Assembly: GCA_900317845.1 (NCBI GenBank) | Contig: ONII01000002.1 | Coordinates: 1-64,000 of the forward strand | Source: an uncultured Bacteroidales bacterium | GTDB lineage: Bacteria; Bacteroidota; Bacteroidia; Bacteroidales; UBA932 | Direction: 5' to 3' | DNA: 64,000 bases | In this document: in pieces, positions 23,873 to 33,200 of the stretch | Layout: every line of letters starts with the position of its first letter | Position numbering within the stretch: position 1 is the first letter of the stretch | Made by a program: the position numbers and the translations under genes | The notes under the pieces: model-generated | The model's input: only the letters and a program-made list of their open reading frames with translations | Database searches by the model: none | What the model was told of the DNA's origin: nothing

Positions 23873-24945
23873 ACACTTTTGGAAATAGATTTCGTGTAAG
23901 TATTTTTGGGGAATCCCACGGGGAGCGCATCGGCGTAACGCTGGATGGCGTACTGCCCGGTATTCCGCTGAGCGTGGACGATTTCATGGAGGACCTTTCC
24001 CGTCGCAAGGCTGGTGCGCTTGGTACTACACCCCGCCTGGAATCCGACCTTCCGGAAATTGTCTCCGGCGTGTACGACGGCCACACCACCGGCGCACCGC
24101 TCACCATCCTTTTCCGTAACGAGAACACCCGCAGCGAGGACTACGAGCAGTTTCGCCAGCATCCCCGTCCGGGTCATGCGGATTTTACGGCCAACCTCAA
24201 GTTCGGGGGCTTCAACGACCCGCGTGGCGGCGGCCATTTCAGCGGCCGGCTCACGCTGGGCATCGTCGCGGCAGGTGTAGTAGCTAAGAAAATGCTCTAT
24301 TTTGCGCGCTTCCATGCTGCGCTCACGCGGGTGGGGGGCATCAAGGAGGCGAATCAGTGGCCGGAGGCGCTCAAAGCAGCTCAGGCCGACGGCGACTCCC
24401 TGGGCGGCATTGTGGAATGTGTGGTGGAAAACATCCCCATCGGCCTGGGAGAGCCCTTCTGGAACAGCGTGGAAAGCCAGATTTCCCATGCCATTTTTGC
24501 CATTCCCGGCGTGCGCGGCATTGAATTTGGCGATGGCTTTGCGGCTGCGGCCATGCGCGGCTCGGAGCACAATGACCCCTTCCCGGAGCATCACTGCCAT
24601 CATGAGGAAGGGGACGAGCACCATTGCTGCCACGGGGAGCACGAGGAAGGCCACGAGTGCCAGTGTCATGGAGACGGCGGTTGCCAGCACCATGAAGAAG
24701 AGGGCGGCGAGCACCACTGCTGCGGCCGGCACAAACGTCCCCAGCCGCCCGTGACCAACCATGCCGGCGGCGTGAACGGTGGCATCACCAATGGCAATGC
24801 GCTGGTGTTCCGCGTGGCCTTCAAACCCACCGCCAGCATCGCCAAAGCCGGTATCCCGGGCCGTCACGATGTGTGCTTCGCCCTCCGGACACCGGTTATT
24901 GTAGAGGCCATGGCCGCCATTGTCCTGGTGGACCTGGCGCTGTAG
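23869..24945 (+). CDS. aroC: chorismate synthase with a His/Cys-rich insertion
   Basis: The 358-residue enzyme makes chorismate from EPSP with reduced FMN. Core motifs are present: FGNRFRVSIFGESHGERIG, RRKAGALGTTPRLESD, RPGHADFTANLKFGGFND, RGGGHFSGRLT, GSEHNDPF, TNHAGGVNGGITNG and GRHDVCF. Between GSEHNDPFPE and TNHAGG lies an extra segment (residues about 241-288) with 15 His and 8 Cys, in a loop that is short in ordinary chorismate synthases. The usual hairpin between SIAKAG and GRHD, and the C-terminal tail, are shortened, so the core is only about 308 residues and total length stays normal. The ATG overlaps the end of aroD-aroA. The added segment suggests metal binding; whether it affects activity is unknown. 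Confidence 0.93.
   Translation: MNTFGNRFRVSIFGESHGERIGVTLDGVLPGIPLSVDDFMEDLSRRKAGALGTTPRLESDLPEIVSGVYDGHTTGAPLTILFRNENTRSEDYEQFRQHPRPGHADFTANLKFGGFNDPRGGGHFSGRLTLGIVAAGVVAKKMLYFARFHAALTRVGGIKEANQWPEALKAAQADGDSLGGIVECVVENIPIGLGEPFWNSVESQISHAIFAIPGVRGIEFGDGFAAAAMRGSEHNDPFPEHHCHHEEGDEHHCCHGEHEEGHECQCHGDGGCQHHEEEGGEHHCCGRHKRPQPPVTNHAGGVNGGITNGNALVFRVAFKPTASIAKAGIPGRHDVCFALRTPVIVEAMAAIVLVDLAL
24589..24732 (+). other. His/Cys/Glu-rich insertion encoded inside aroC
   Basis: Codons 241-288 encode clusters such as HHCHHEEGDEHHCCHGEH and EEGGEHHCCGRH: 15 His, 8 Cys and many Glu, with no hydrophobic residue. The pattern is that of a flexible metal-binding loop (Zn, Ni, Cu or Fe are all possible). It has imperfect internal repetition (HHCH, HHCC, HHEE, HHCC), suggesting growth by slippage. 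GC content matches the gene, and intein or IS features are absent. Confidence 0.9.
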
Positions 24946-24965
24946 GTTAAATCGGCCAAAAGTAG

Positions 24966-24973
24966 TATCTTTG
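24966..24973 (+). promoter_or_regulatory. -7 element (TATCTTTG) of the suf operon
   Basis: A perfect TATCTTTG ends seven bases before the sufB ATG at 24981, giving a nearly leaderless mRNA separate from the aro unit. Confidence 0.6.
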
Positions 24974-24980
24974 CAGTCCT

Positions 24981-26417
24981 ATGGCAGAAGATATCATACA
25001 GCAGTTTACCTCCGGGGAGTACAAGGAGGGCTTTGTGACGGATGTGGAGCAGGAGTTTATCCCCAAAGGGCTCAACGAGGACATTATCCGGCTCATCTCC
25101 AAACGGAAGGAGGAACCGGAGTGGCTGTTGCAATTCCGCCTGGACGCCTTTCGCAAGTGGCAGGCCATGCCGCAGCCGGACTGGGCGCATCTGGATATGC
25201 CGGAAATTGATTTCCAGGACATTATCTATTATGCTGCACCCAAAAAGGATAAAGACCGGCCCAAGGAGATAGACCCCAAGCTGGCAGAGACCTTTGACAA
25301 ACTGGGCATCCCCCTCAAGGAACGGGATGTGCTGGCGGGCGTTGTGGCGGTGGATGCCGTTTTTGATTCCGTGTCCGTCACCACCACCTTCCGCAAAACC
25401 CTGGCAGAAAAAGGCATTATCTTTTGCTCGTTCTCGGAGGCCGTAAAAGAGCATCCGGAGCTGGTACAGAAGTACTTGGCCAGCGTTGTTCCCGCCAGCG
25501 ACAACTTCTTTGCCGCCCTGAACAGCGCCGTTTTCTCCGACGGTTCCTTCTGCTACATCCCCAAAGGCGTCCGCTGCCCCATGGAGCTCAGCAGCTATTT
25601 CCGCATCAACGCCCGCGGCACCGGCCAGTTCGAACGCACGCTCATCGTGGCCGATGAAGGCTCCTACGTGAGTTACATGGAAGGCTGCACCGCCCCCATG
25701 CGCGACGAGCAGCAGCTCCACGCCGCCGTGGTGGAGATTGTCGTGGAAAAAGATGCCGATGTCAAATACTCCACCGTCCAGAACTGGTACCCCGGCGACG
25801 CCGACGGAAAGGGCGGCATCCTGAACCTGGTGACCAAACGCGGCATCTGCAAAGGCAGCGGGGCGCACCTGAGTTGGACGCAGGTGGAAACCGGCAGCGC
25901 CATCACCTGGAAATACCCTTCTACTATATTAAAAGGCGATTTTTCCTCGTCGGAATTCTACTCGGTGGCCGTTACCAACAATCATCAGCAGGCCGACACC
26001 GGCACCAAGATGATTCATCTGGGGCAGGGTACCAAAAGCCGGATTGTGTCCAAAGGCATATCGGCCGGGGTGAGCCAGAACAGTTACCGCGGCCTGGTGC
26101 GCATGGGCAAAAATGCCCGGAATGCACGCAATTACTCGCAGTGCGACAGCCTGCTCATTGGCTCGCGCTGCGGCGCCCATACCTTCCCGCTCATCCAGTC
26201 ACAGAACCCCACGGCCACGGTTGAGCACGAGGCTACTACTTCCAAAATCTCTGAGGATCAGCTGTTTTACTGCAATCAGCGGGGAATCGGCCCGGAAGAG
26301 GCCGTGGGCCTCATTGTGAACGGCTACGCGCGCGAGGTACTGAGTCGCCTGCCCATGGAATTTGCCGTAGAGGCGCAAAAATTATTACAAGTTTCCCTGG
26401 AAGGCAGTGTAGGTTAA
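24981..26417 (+). CDS. sufB: Fe-S cluster assembly scaffold SufB
   Basis: The 478-residue SufB is the scaffold on which SUF Fe-S clusters form, acting with SufC and SufD. Motifs include [55 protein letters not shown] and the C-terminal [20 protein letters not shown] with the conserved Cys. The length is normal. It is the first gene of the operon, driven by the -7 element just upstream. The stop overlaps the ATG of the next gene, which is a pnuC-like transporter gene rather than sufC. Confidence 0.95.
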   Translation: MAEDIIQQFTSGEYKEGFVTDVEQEFIPKGLNEDIIRLISKRKEEPEWLLQFRLDAFRKWQAMPQPDWAHLDMPEIDFQDIIYYAAPKKDKDRPKEIDPKLAETFDKLGIPLKERDVLAGVVAVDAVFDSVSVTTTFRKTLAEKGIIFCSFSEAVKEHPELVQKYLASVVPASDNFFAALNSAVFSDGSFCYIPKGVRCPMELSSYFRINARGTGQFERTLIVADEGSYVSYMEGCTAPMRDEQQLHAAVVEIVVEKDADVKYSTVQNWYPGDADGKGGILNLVTKRGICKGSGAHLSWTQVETGSAITWKYPSTILKGDFSSSEFYSVAVTNNHQQADTGTKMIHLGQGTKSRIVSKGISAGVSQNSYRGLVRMGKNARNARNYSQCDSLLIGSRCGAHTFPLIQSQNPTATVEHEATTSKISEDQLFYCNQRGIGPEEAVGLIVNGYAREVLSRLPMEFAVEAQKLLQVSLEGSVG

Positions 26418-27034
26418 TGTTAGACACCGTCATATTTGAACTGGCCGGCCGCCCCGTGCTTCTCCTGGACCTCATCTGTTCGGTCCTGGGGCTCACCTGC
26501 GTGTTTCTGGCCGGGCGCAATTCCAAGTACAATTTCTGGGTGGGCTACCTGTACACGGCGGCGCTGTTCCTGCTGTTTATGCACCGGAACCTGTACGCCA
26601 GCCTGCTTCTGCAGCCCGTATCGCTGGTGATTAACATGCTGGGCCACTATCGCTGGACACACCCCAAACCGGAAGAAACCAGCGACGGCAAAACCCTGAA
26701 CGTGAGTTCTTTAAATTGGATGTGGCGCATTTACTGCGTGGTGGGTGTGCTCGTTGTGGCCGGCCTGTGGGGCTGGTCGCTGGACCGCCTGTTCCCCGCA
26801 GACCCGCATCCGTACCTGGATTCCTGCGTCACGGTGCTCATCCTGCTGGCCCAGCTGCTGAGCGCCCTCAAAAAGTGGGACTGCTGGATTGCGTGGCTGC
26901 TGGTGAACATTACGCAAATCGCCCTGCACCTGAGCGTGGGCAACGTCCTCATGTCCATTGTGAGCGCCCTGTACCTGATCAACGGCCTGTGGTCGCTCTA
27001 CACCTGGGTAAAACTGTATCGAAAACAAAAGTAG
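26417..27034 (+). CDS. pnuC: PnuC-type vitamin/nucleoside transporter inside the suf operon
   Basis: The 205-residue integral membrane protein has about seven hydrophobic segments and the PnuC pattern: YNFWVGYLYTAALFLLF early, NMLGHYRW in the middle, then VLILLAQLLSALKKWDCWIA and a terminal LWSLYTWVKLY. The family imports nicotinamide riboside (PnuC) or thiamine (PnuT) by facilitated diffusion. The ligand here cannot be fixed. It shares one base with the sufB stop (TAATG) and ends 1 nt before sufC, so it is co-translated with the SUF machinery. This gene order separates sufB from its ATPase partner. Confidence 0.82.
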   Translation: MLDTVIFELAGRPVLLLDLICSVLGLTCVFLAGRNSKYNFWVGYLYTAALFLLFMHRNLYASLLLQPVSLVINMLGHYRWTHPKPEETSDGKTLNVSSLNWMWRIYCVVGVLVVAGLWGWSLDRLFPADPHPYLDSCVTVLILLAQLLSALKKWDCWIAWLLVNITQIALHLSVGNVLMSIVSALYLINGLWSLYTWVKLYRKQK

Positions 27035-27035
27035 T

Positions 27036-27770
27036 ATGCTGGACATTATAAACCTCCATGCCAAGATTGGCGACAAAGAAATCCTGAAGGGGATAAACCT
27101 TCATATCGGCCCCGGCGAAGTACATGCCGTGATGGGGCCCAACGGGGCGGGGAAGAGCACCTTGAGCGCTGTTCTGACCGGCCGTCCGGACTACGAAGTC
27201 ATGGAAGGCAGCATCCTGTACAAAGGCGAGGACCTCCTGGCCAAAACGCCCGAGGAGCGTGCCTGGGCGGGCCTTTTCCTGAGTTTCCAGTATCCGATAG
27301 AGATTCCCGGCGTCACCATTACGGCCTTCATGAAGGCGGCGGTGAACGCCAAGCGCAAGGCCCAGGGACTGCCGGAGCTCAAAACCGCCGATTTCCTCAA
27401 GCTCATGAAGCAAAAGATGGCCCTGGTGCAGATGAAACCGGAGTTTGCCAAGCGTGAAGTGAACGTAGGCTTCTCCGGCGGCGAGAAAAAACGCAACGAG
27501 ATTTTCCAGATGGCCCTGCTGGAGCCGGACCTGTCCATTTTGGACGAAACCGACAGCGGCCTGGACGTCGATGCCCTCAAGATTGTGGCCGATGGGGTGA
27601 ACACGCTCCGGAGCCCTCAGAAGAGCGCCATCATCATTACCCACTACCATAAGCTGCTGGAATACGTCCAGCCGGACGTGGTGCATGTGCTCAAGGCCGG
27701 CCGCATTGTGAAAACCGGTGGCCGGGAACTTATCGACGCCATTGAGTCGCAGGGATTTGACCAGTTTTAG
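27036..27770 (+). CDS. sufC: Fe-S assembly ATPase SufC
   Basis: This 244-residue ABC-type ATPase powers the SufBCD scaffold in the cytoplasm. The motifs are Walker A GPNGAGKST, Q-loop SFQYPIEIPGV, signature FSGGEKKRNEI, Walker B LSILDETDSGLD and H-loop IIITHYHKLL. The length is standard. It lies between pnuC (1 nt) and sufD (2 nt). Confidence 0.96.
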   Translation: MLDIINLHAKIGDKEILKGINLHIGPGEVHAVMGPNGAGKSTLSAVLTGRPDYEVMEGSILYKGEDLLAKTPEERAWAGLFLSFQYPIEIPGVTITAFMKAAVNAKRKAQGLPELKTADFLKLMKQKMALVQMKPEFAKREVNVGFSGGEKKRNEIFQMALLEPDLSILDETDSGLDVDALKIVADGVNTLRSPQKSAIIITHYHKLLEYVQPDVVHVLKAGRIVKTGGRELIDAIESQGFDQF

Positions 27771-27772
27771 CC

Positions 27773-28426
27773 ATGGGACACGGTAAGTACATCGATCCGT
27801 TCAAGGCAGGAGATTCTCTCGGCCTTCGGCCTCGGAATGACAATGTCACACCGAGCGAAGCGAGCGTGTCCCATCATCGGGTGAAAGCCGGTGAGGTCTT
27901 GAACCTGGAGTACGTGGTACTGCCCGGGGAGAGCAAGGATATCGACATCACGATCGACCTTGTGGGCCCCGGAGCGGAAGCCCATATCAAGGCGCTGTAC
28001 CTTTGCAAGGCCGACGAAAAGGTGAATTTCCACATCCTGATGCACCACCGTGCGCCCGGCTGCCGCAGCATCCAGCTCATTAACGGCATTGCCGGCGGGC
28101 AGGCGCAGGTGAGTTTCCGCGGTACCATCGTTGTGGCGCCGGACGCCCAGCAAACGGAGGCCTACCAGGAAAACCACAATATTGTACTCACGGATACCGC
28201 CAAGGTGGACACCCGCCCGCAGCTGGAAATTTATGCCGATGACGTCAAGTGTTCCCACGGCGCAACCGTAGGGCAATTGAACGCCGACGAACTCTTTTAC
28301 ATGCGCTCCCGCGGCGTCCCGGAGGCGGAAGCCCGGACGCTGCAGATGCTCTCTTTCCTGTCTCCGGTAGTCCCGGCCGGAAGGGAGGAAGAAATTGAGC
28401 GGGTGCTCAGAAGCTATGCGGAGTAA
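27773..28426 (+). CDS. sufD: short SufD (SufBD core) with repeat-derived N-terminus
   Basis: The 217-residue protein covers only the SufBD beta-helix core and C-terminus (GEVLNLEYVVLPGESKDIDI ... YADDVKCSHGATVGQLNADE LFYMRSRG). Typical SufD proteins have over 400 residues, so the N-terminal helical domain is missing. Residues about 13-33 (SLGLRPRNDNVTPSEASVS) are encoded by a palindromic repeat (27811-27870) of a type otherwise found between genes. The conserved KCSHGATVG segment, with the His involved in scaffold function, is intact. It overlaps the next gene by 11 nt. No sufS or sufU follows, so the desulfurase genes are elsewhere. Confidence 0.88.
   Translation: MGHGKYIDPFKAGDSLGLRPRNDNVTPSEASVSHHRVKAGEVLNLEYVVLPGESKDIDITIDLVGPGAEAHIKALYLCKADEKVNFHILMHHRAPGCRSIQLINGIAGGQAQVSFRGTIVVAPDAQQTEAYQENHNIVLTDTAKVDTRPQLEIYADDVKCSHGATVGQLNADELFYMRSRGVPEAEARTLQMLSFLSPVVPAGREEEIERVLRSYAE
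27811..27870. repeat. REP-like palindrome within sufD coding sequence
   Basis: The centre is TGACA-a-TGTCA (27838-27848), with outer arms CTCGG (27831-27835) and CCGAG (27851-27855) and further partly matching GC-rich arms (GGCCTTCGGC against GCGAAGCGAGC). The format AGATTCT...AATGACA/TGTCA...GAGCGAAGCGA matches the intergenic element before mdh (56045-56080). Confidence 0.7.
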
Positions 28427-30035
28427 GTGGCCGCTCATACTGCTTGCTGCCGGCGTGGCGTTTTCCTGCGTCCGGATGGGGCCGGACCGGCAGACGGAAT
28501 CCCTGTTGCAGGGGCTGGATAGCTATCTGGAAACCAGGGATTTGTATGTTTCCCAAAAGCAGAACCAACTTGCGGCCCTTTCCAAACTGGCGCGGGATAT
28601 TTCCGACCCTTCCCTCCGCTATAACCTGGAATTCACTATTGCCCAGGAGTATTTTGCCTTTAACTTTGATTCCACGCAGGCTTACCTCAAACATTGCCAG
28701 CAACTGGCCGGGACCAACAAGGAGCGCTATGAGGAAGCGTCCATCGCCCTGGGGCACCTGTATGAGAAGGCGGGCAGCTATATGGAGGCATACACGCTAT
28801 TATATGGTCAGTTGGACAGTGCGCGTCTTTCCAAGGCCCTCCTGCCGGAGTACCTTTGGGTCTTGTACGATTTTAGCCATGACCTGGCGGGGAATTCCGG
28901 TATGGTGGAACGCCTGTCCATTCCTTCTGCCGCCTCGTACCGCAAGCAGCTGATGCCACTTTTGCCCGAGAACAGCGAGCGCTGGCGGGTGCTCCTGCGG
29001 GATCAACTCATCGACGAGCAAAACTGGCCCGCAGCAGACAGCGTGGCCCATATCCTGCTTTCCGGTACGCGCCCGGACGAGCACAATTATGCCATCCACG
29101 CCTTTTTCTGCTCGGAGATTGCCGGGTTCAGCGGCCGCCCCGCCGACCGCATGAAGTGGCTGGTGGAAAGCGCCAAGAGCGATATTCTCTGTGCCGTGAA
29201 GGACTACGCCTCCCTGACGATGGTGGCGCAGAGTCTCCTTCCGGTCGATGTGAACCGTTCCTTCCGCTATTTGCGTATCGCGCAGGAAGACGCCCTGTTT
29301 TATAACGCCAAGCTTCGTCCCTGGCAAATTTCCCGTTTCCTGATAGACGTGGAGGATGCCTATTCCCAGCGGCAGGCGGAAAGTCGCAAACTTACGATTA
29401 TTGCGCTGGGCATCATGGCTGTTCTGGCAGTTGCCATGTCCCTTCTCTTCCGTTTTGCCATTGGCCGTTCCCGGAAGCTGGCCCGTACGCGGCAGGAGCT
29501 GGAGCAGGCCAACATTCAGCTGGCCAGCGCCAACGTGAGCCTCAACGACTTAAACCGCCAAATCTCCCGGGCCGACAAAGTGAAGGAGCGCCAGATTGTC
29601 ACCTTCCTGGAAGGGCTCGCCGGCCAGATTTCCCTCATCCGGGCCGAGGATAACCGCTACCGCAACCTGCTCAAGCAGGGGAAGGCGGATGCCCTGCTCA
29701 AGGAACTCTCTATTACCGGTCGCGCGGAGAAGGCCCGCGAAGAGTTCTACGAGAGCTTCGACCGCACTTTCCTGGCCATGTATCCGGACTTTGTGGAGCA
29801 GTTCAATGCGCTGCTTAAAGAAGAGGCCCGCGTAACGCCGCCGGAGGGCCGCCTCACCACGGAACTCCGGGTATTCGCCCTCATCCGGCTGGGCGTGGAC
29901 GACAGCAAGAAGATAGCCTCTATGCTGGACTACTCCGCCAGTACCATTTACAATTACAAGGTTAGCGTGAAAAATGCCTCGCTGGGTCCCCGTGAAACCT
30001 TTGAAGAAAGGGTAAAAATGATTGGAAAACAGTAA
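28416..30035 (+). CDS. DUF6377-type membrane regulator of the glycan utilisation locus
   Basis: The 539-residue protein starts MRSKWPLILLAAGVAFSC (signal or lipobox-like). A TPR-like helical region spans about 25-320, one transmembrane segment about 326-347, a coiled coil about 350-395, and a C-terminal helix-turn-helix resides at about 484-522 (ELRVFALIRLGVDDSKKIAS, then STIYNYKVSVKN). This is the layout of DUF6377 regulators, which often sit beside susC/susD pairs and are thought to sense a periplasmic signal and bind DNA in the cytoplasm. It overlaps sufD by 11 nt, so the start could be re-assigned, but the signal segment supports 28416. It lies 200 nt upstream of susC in the same direction. 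Confidence 0.82.
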   Translation: MRSKWPLILLAAGVAFSCVRMGPDRQTESLLQGLDSYLETRDLYVSQKQNQLAALSKLARDISDPSLRYNLEFTIAQEYFAFNFDSTQAYLKHCQQLAGTNKERYEEASIALGHLYEKAGSYMEAYTLLYGQLDSARLSKALLPEYLWVLYDFSHDLAGNSGMVERLSIPSAASYRKQLMPLLPENSERWRVLLRDQLIDEQNWPAADSVAHILLSGTRPDEHNYAIHAFFCSEIAGFSGRPADRMKWLVESAKSDILCAVKDYASLTMVAQSLLPVDVNRSFRYLRIAQEDALFYNAKLRPWQISRFLIDVEDAYSQRQAESRKLTIIALGIMAVLAVAMSLLFRFAIGRSRKLARTRQELEQANIQLASANVSLNDLNRQISRADKVKERQIVTFLEGLAGQISLIRAEDNRYRNLLKQGKADALLKELSITGRAEKAREEFYESFDRTFLAMYPDFVEQFNALLKEEARVTPPEGRLTTELRVFALIRLGVDDSKKIASMLDYSASTIYNYKVSVKNASLGPRETFEERVKMIGKQ

Positions 30036-30074
30036 AAGGATACTCCCTATTTACTACTTTTTTCACTTTGTATT

Positions 30075-30118
30075 AAAATTGCAATAATCTGTTAATCAGG
30101 TTGTTGCAATTTTTATTA
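30075..30118 (+). terminator. hairpin with T-run between regulator and susC
   Basis: AAAATTGCAA (30075-30084) pairs perfectly with TTGCAATTTT (30104-30113) and is followed by TATTATA. It ends the suf/regulator transcript, or could act as an operator in the 203-nt gap before susC. Confidence 0.6.
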
Positions 30119-30163
30119 TACTACTTTAATTTTCTTATTGGCGCGCTGTTCGTTTTTCCCCTC

Positions 30164-30171
30164 TAATTTTG
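30164..30171 (+). promoter_or_regulatory. -7 element (TAATTTTG) of the susC operon
   Basis: TAATTTTG fits TAnnTTTG and leaves a leader of about 60 nt before the susC ATG at 30239, longer than at most genes here, which leaves room for post-transcriptional control. No clear -33 TTTG is seen. Confidence 0.55.
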
Positions 30172-30238
30172 CATCAGACCAAGTGTCGCAAAAACCATTT
30201 TTAACCAATAACCAAACGCAAACCAATTAACCAAGCGT

Positions 30239-33200
30239 ATGAAAAAAATCGCAACTCTGATCCTCTTTGCAGGATTGGCTTTGTCGGCAATGGCGCAGAA
30301 CCTTACTTTAAAAGGTACTGTGAAAGATTCCGCCGGCGAACCCATTATCGGAGCGTTTGTAGTCCAGCAGGGAACCAGCAATGGCGCCATGACGGACGTG
30401 GACGGTGCATTCGCGCTCACCACTCCGCAAGGTGCTTCCATTGAAATTTCCTGCATCGGATATGCAACGCAGGTGATTTCCAACAACGGCCAGCAGGACC
30501 TCTCGATCGTCCTTGTAGACGACGCCCAGATGCTGGAAGAGACCGTGGTCATCGGCTACGGTGTACAGAAAAAATCGGTCGTTACCGCGGCTATCGCCAA
30601 GGTGGACGCCGAGGCGCTGGGTGTAACGGCTCCCACGCGTGTGGATAACGCCCTCAAGGGCCTTACCGCCGGTGTTACCGTTACTTCCGCTTCCGGTCAG
30701 CCGGGCGCCAGCTCCCGCATCCGCATCCGTGGTGTGGGTTCCATCAACTCCTCCGACCCTATTTACATTGTGGACGGCATGCCCATCTCCGGCGGTATCG
30801 ACTACCTGAATCCCAGCGATATCGAATCCATCGAGGTGCTCAAGGACGCCGCCTCCGGTGCTGTTTACGGTACCCGCGCCGCCAACGGCGTTGTGCTGGT
30901 AACCACCAAGAAGGGCGCCAAGGGCCGTACCCATGTGGACTATAACTTCACCTTCGGTATTTCCAACCCTTGGAAGCAGCGTGAAGTGCTCAACGCTTCC
31001 GAGTATGCCCTCATGATCAATGAAGGACTCATCAACGCGGGTATGGCTCCCAAGTACGCCGATCCGTTCAGCTATGGCGTGGGCACCAACTGGCAAAAAG
31101 AAGTATTCAACCGCAACGCTCCCCAGCAGACCCACGAGGTTTCCGTGAGCGGCGCCTCCGACCGGGTGAACTACTACCTGGCCCTGGGTTATACCGACCA
31201 GCAGGGTATTGTGGGCGGCAACTGGGGCCGTTCCAATTACAACCGTCTCACCCTCCGTTCCAACACCAGCTTTACTCTGGTGGACAAGAAGAGCGAGCGT
31301 AACTACCTGAACAGCATTGTCCTGCAGAACCAGCTGTCTTACGCAAAGATTAGCTCCAAGGGCATTTCCGAGAACTCGCAGTGGGGTTCCCCGCTGGGTT
31401 CCGCCCTTGCCATGTCTCCTATCCTGGGCGTATATGCCAGCGATGAAGATGTGGCCAACTACCGCACCATCTATCCCGGTGAAACCCTGCTGCAGGCAGC
31501 CGACGGCCGTTACTACATGATCCCCGGCGGCGCGTACAATGAGATGAACAACCCTATCGCAGACCTTTCCCGTCCGGCGAATGACAACTGGAGCCACAAG
31601 TTTGTGGGCGGCCTGTCCGGCGACATCCAGATTTGGGACAACATCCATTTCCACACCTCTTTCTCCGTGGATATGAGCTTCTGGGGCAACTATGGTTACA
31701 CCCCCACTTACTACCTGTCCGGTAACAACCATGCCACCACCACTGAGGTCAATGCCCAGTACGAGAAAGGCCTGGTATGGCAGGTGGAAAACTACCTCAC
31801 CTATAATAAGGAAATCGGCAAGCACGCCTTCTCCGTGATGATTGGCCAGAGTGCCTTCGAGAACACCAGCGACGGCCTTTGGGGCAATCGCCGCGACCTG
31901 GCTCCGGAGTGGTACGACAAGCCGTATATCGGCAATGCCCCCGACAACAACGACGACCCTGACAAGCAGCACGCCAACGGCTGGTTCAACAGCCCGTACC
32001 GCCTGGCCTCTTACTTTGGCCGTGCCGACTACAACTACGGCGAGCGCTACATGGTCCAGTTCACCATCCGTCAGGACGGTTCCTCCAAGTTCGGTTCCAA
32101 CAACAAGTGGGGTTATTTCCCGTCCTTCTCCCTGGGCTGGAACATCCACAATGAACCGTACATCAACGTTCCCAGCTGGTTGTCCCGTGCCAAGGTCCGT
32201 TTCTCCTGGGGTGTGAATGGTTCCGATGCCTTCGAGGCCTTCCGTTACACCACCCTCACCTCCAATAACAACAACTACATCTTCGACCGCAACGAGGCCA
32301 CCGTCATCGGTGTGAAGTCCTCCGGCCTGGCCAACCCGTCCCTCCGCTGGGAGCGTTCCGTCCAGACCAATGTGGGTGTCGACCTGGGCTTCCTGTCCAA
32401 CGCCATCAACTTCACCATCGACTACTACAACAAGACCACGGACGGCATGCTCATCCAGGTTCCGGTGCCCGCCTATGTAGGTGAGGCCAGCCCTTGGGGC
32501 AACGCCGGTCTCATGCGCAACCAGGGTGTGGAAATGGAGGCTTCCTACAAGTTCTCCCCGGTCAAGGACCTGAACTTCCATATCGGCGGTAACGCCACTT
32601 ACCTGCACAACCGCCTGGTGAACCTGGGTAACGACAGTGGCTTCATGAACCTGGATTCCTTCCAGGGCGCCGGCACCATGACCCGTGCCGAGAATGGCAA
32701 GCCGTTCCCGTACTTCTACGGTTACAAGACCAACGGTATCTTCCAGAACCAGGCCGAGATTGACTCCTATGTCAATGCCGACGGCGAAAAGATTCTCCCC
32801 AATGCCGTTCCCGGTGATGTACGCTTTGTGGATGTGAACGGTGACGGCAAGTTCACCGAGGACGACCGCACCGATATTGGCAACGGTATGCCCAAGTGGA
32901 CCGTGGGCCTGAACTTCAGCGCTTCTTACAAGGGCCTGGACTTCTACATGCTGTGGCAGGGAACCTTCGGAAACAGCGTGCTGGATGTTACCCGCCGTAT
33001 CGACATTTCCGAGAGCAACCTTCCCGCCTATATGCTCAACCGCTGGACCGGTGAAGGTACCTCCAACACCATTCCCCGTTTCGTGCGCGGCGACGCCGTC
33101 AACTGGCAGATGTCCGACCTGTATGTACAGGATGGCAGCTACATGCGCCTGAAGAACATCCAGCTGGGTTACACCCTGCCGCAGAAGTGGACCAAGAAAA

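Noticed and set aside
24589-24732. Intein or mobile insertion within aroC
   Set aside because: No splicing motifs, terminal repeats or base-composition change; the segment is 48 residues of His/Cys/Glu-rich loop.
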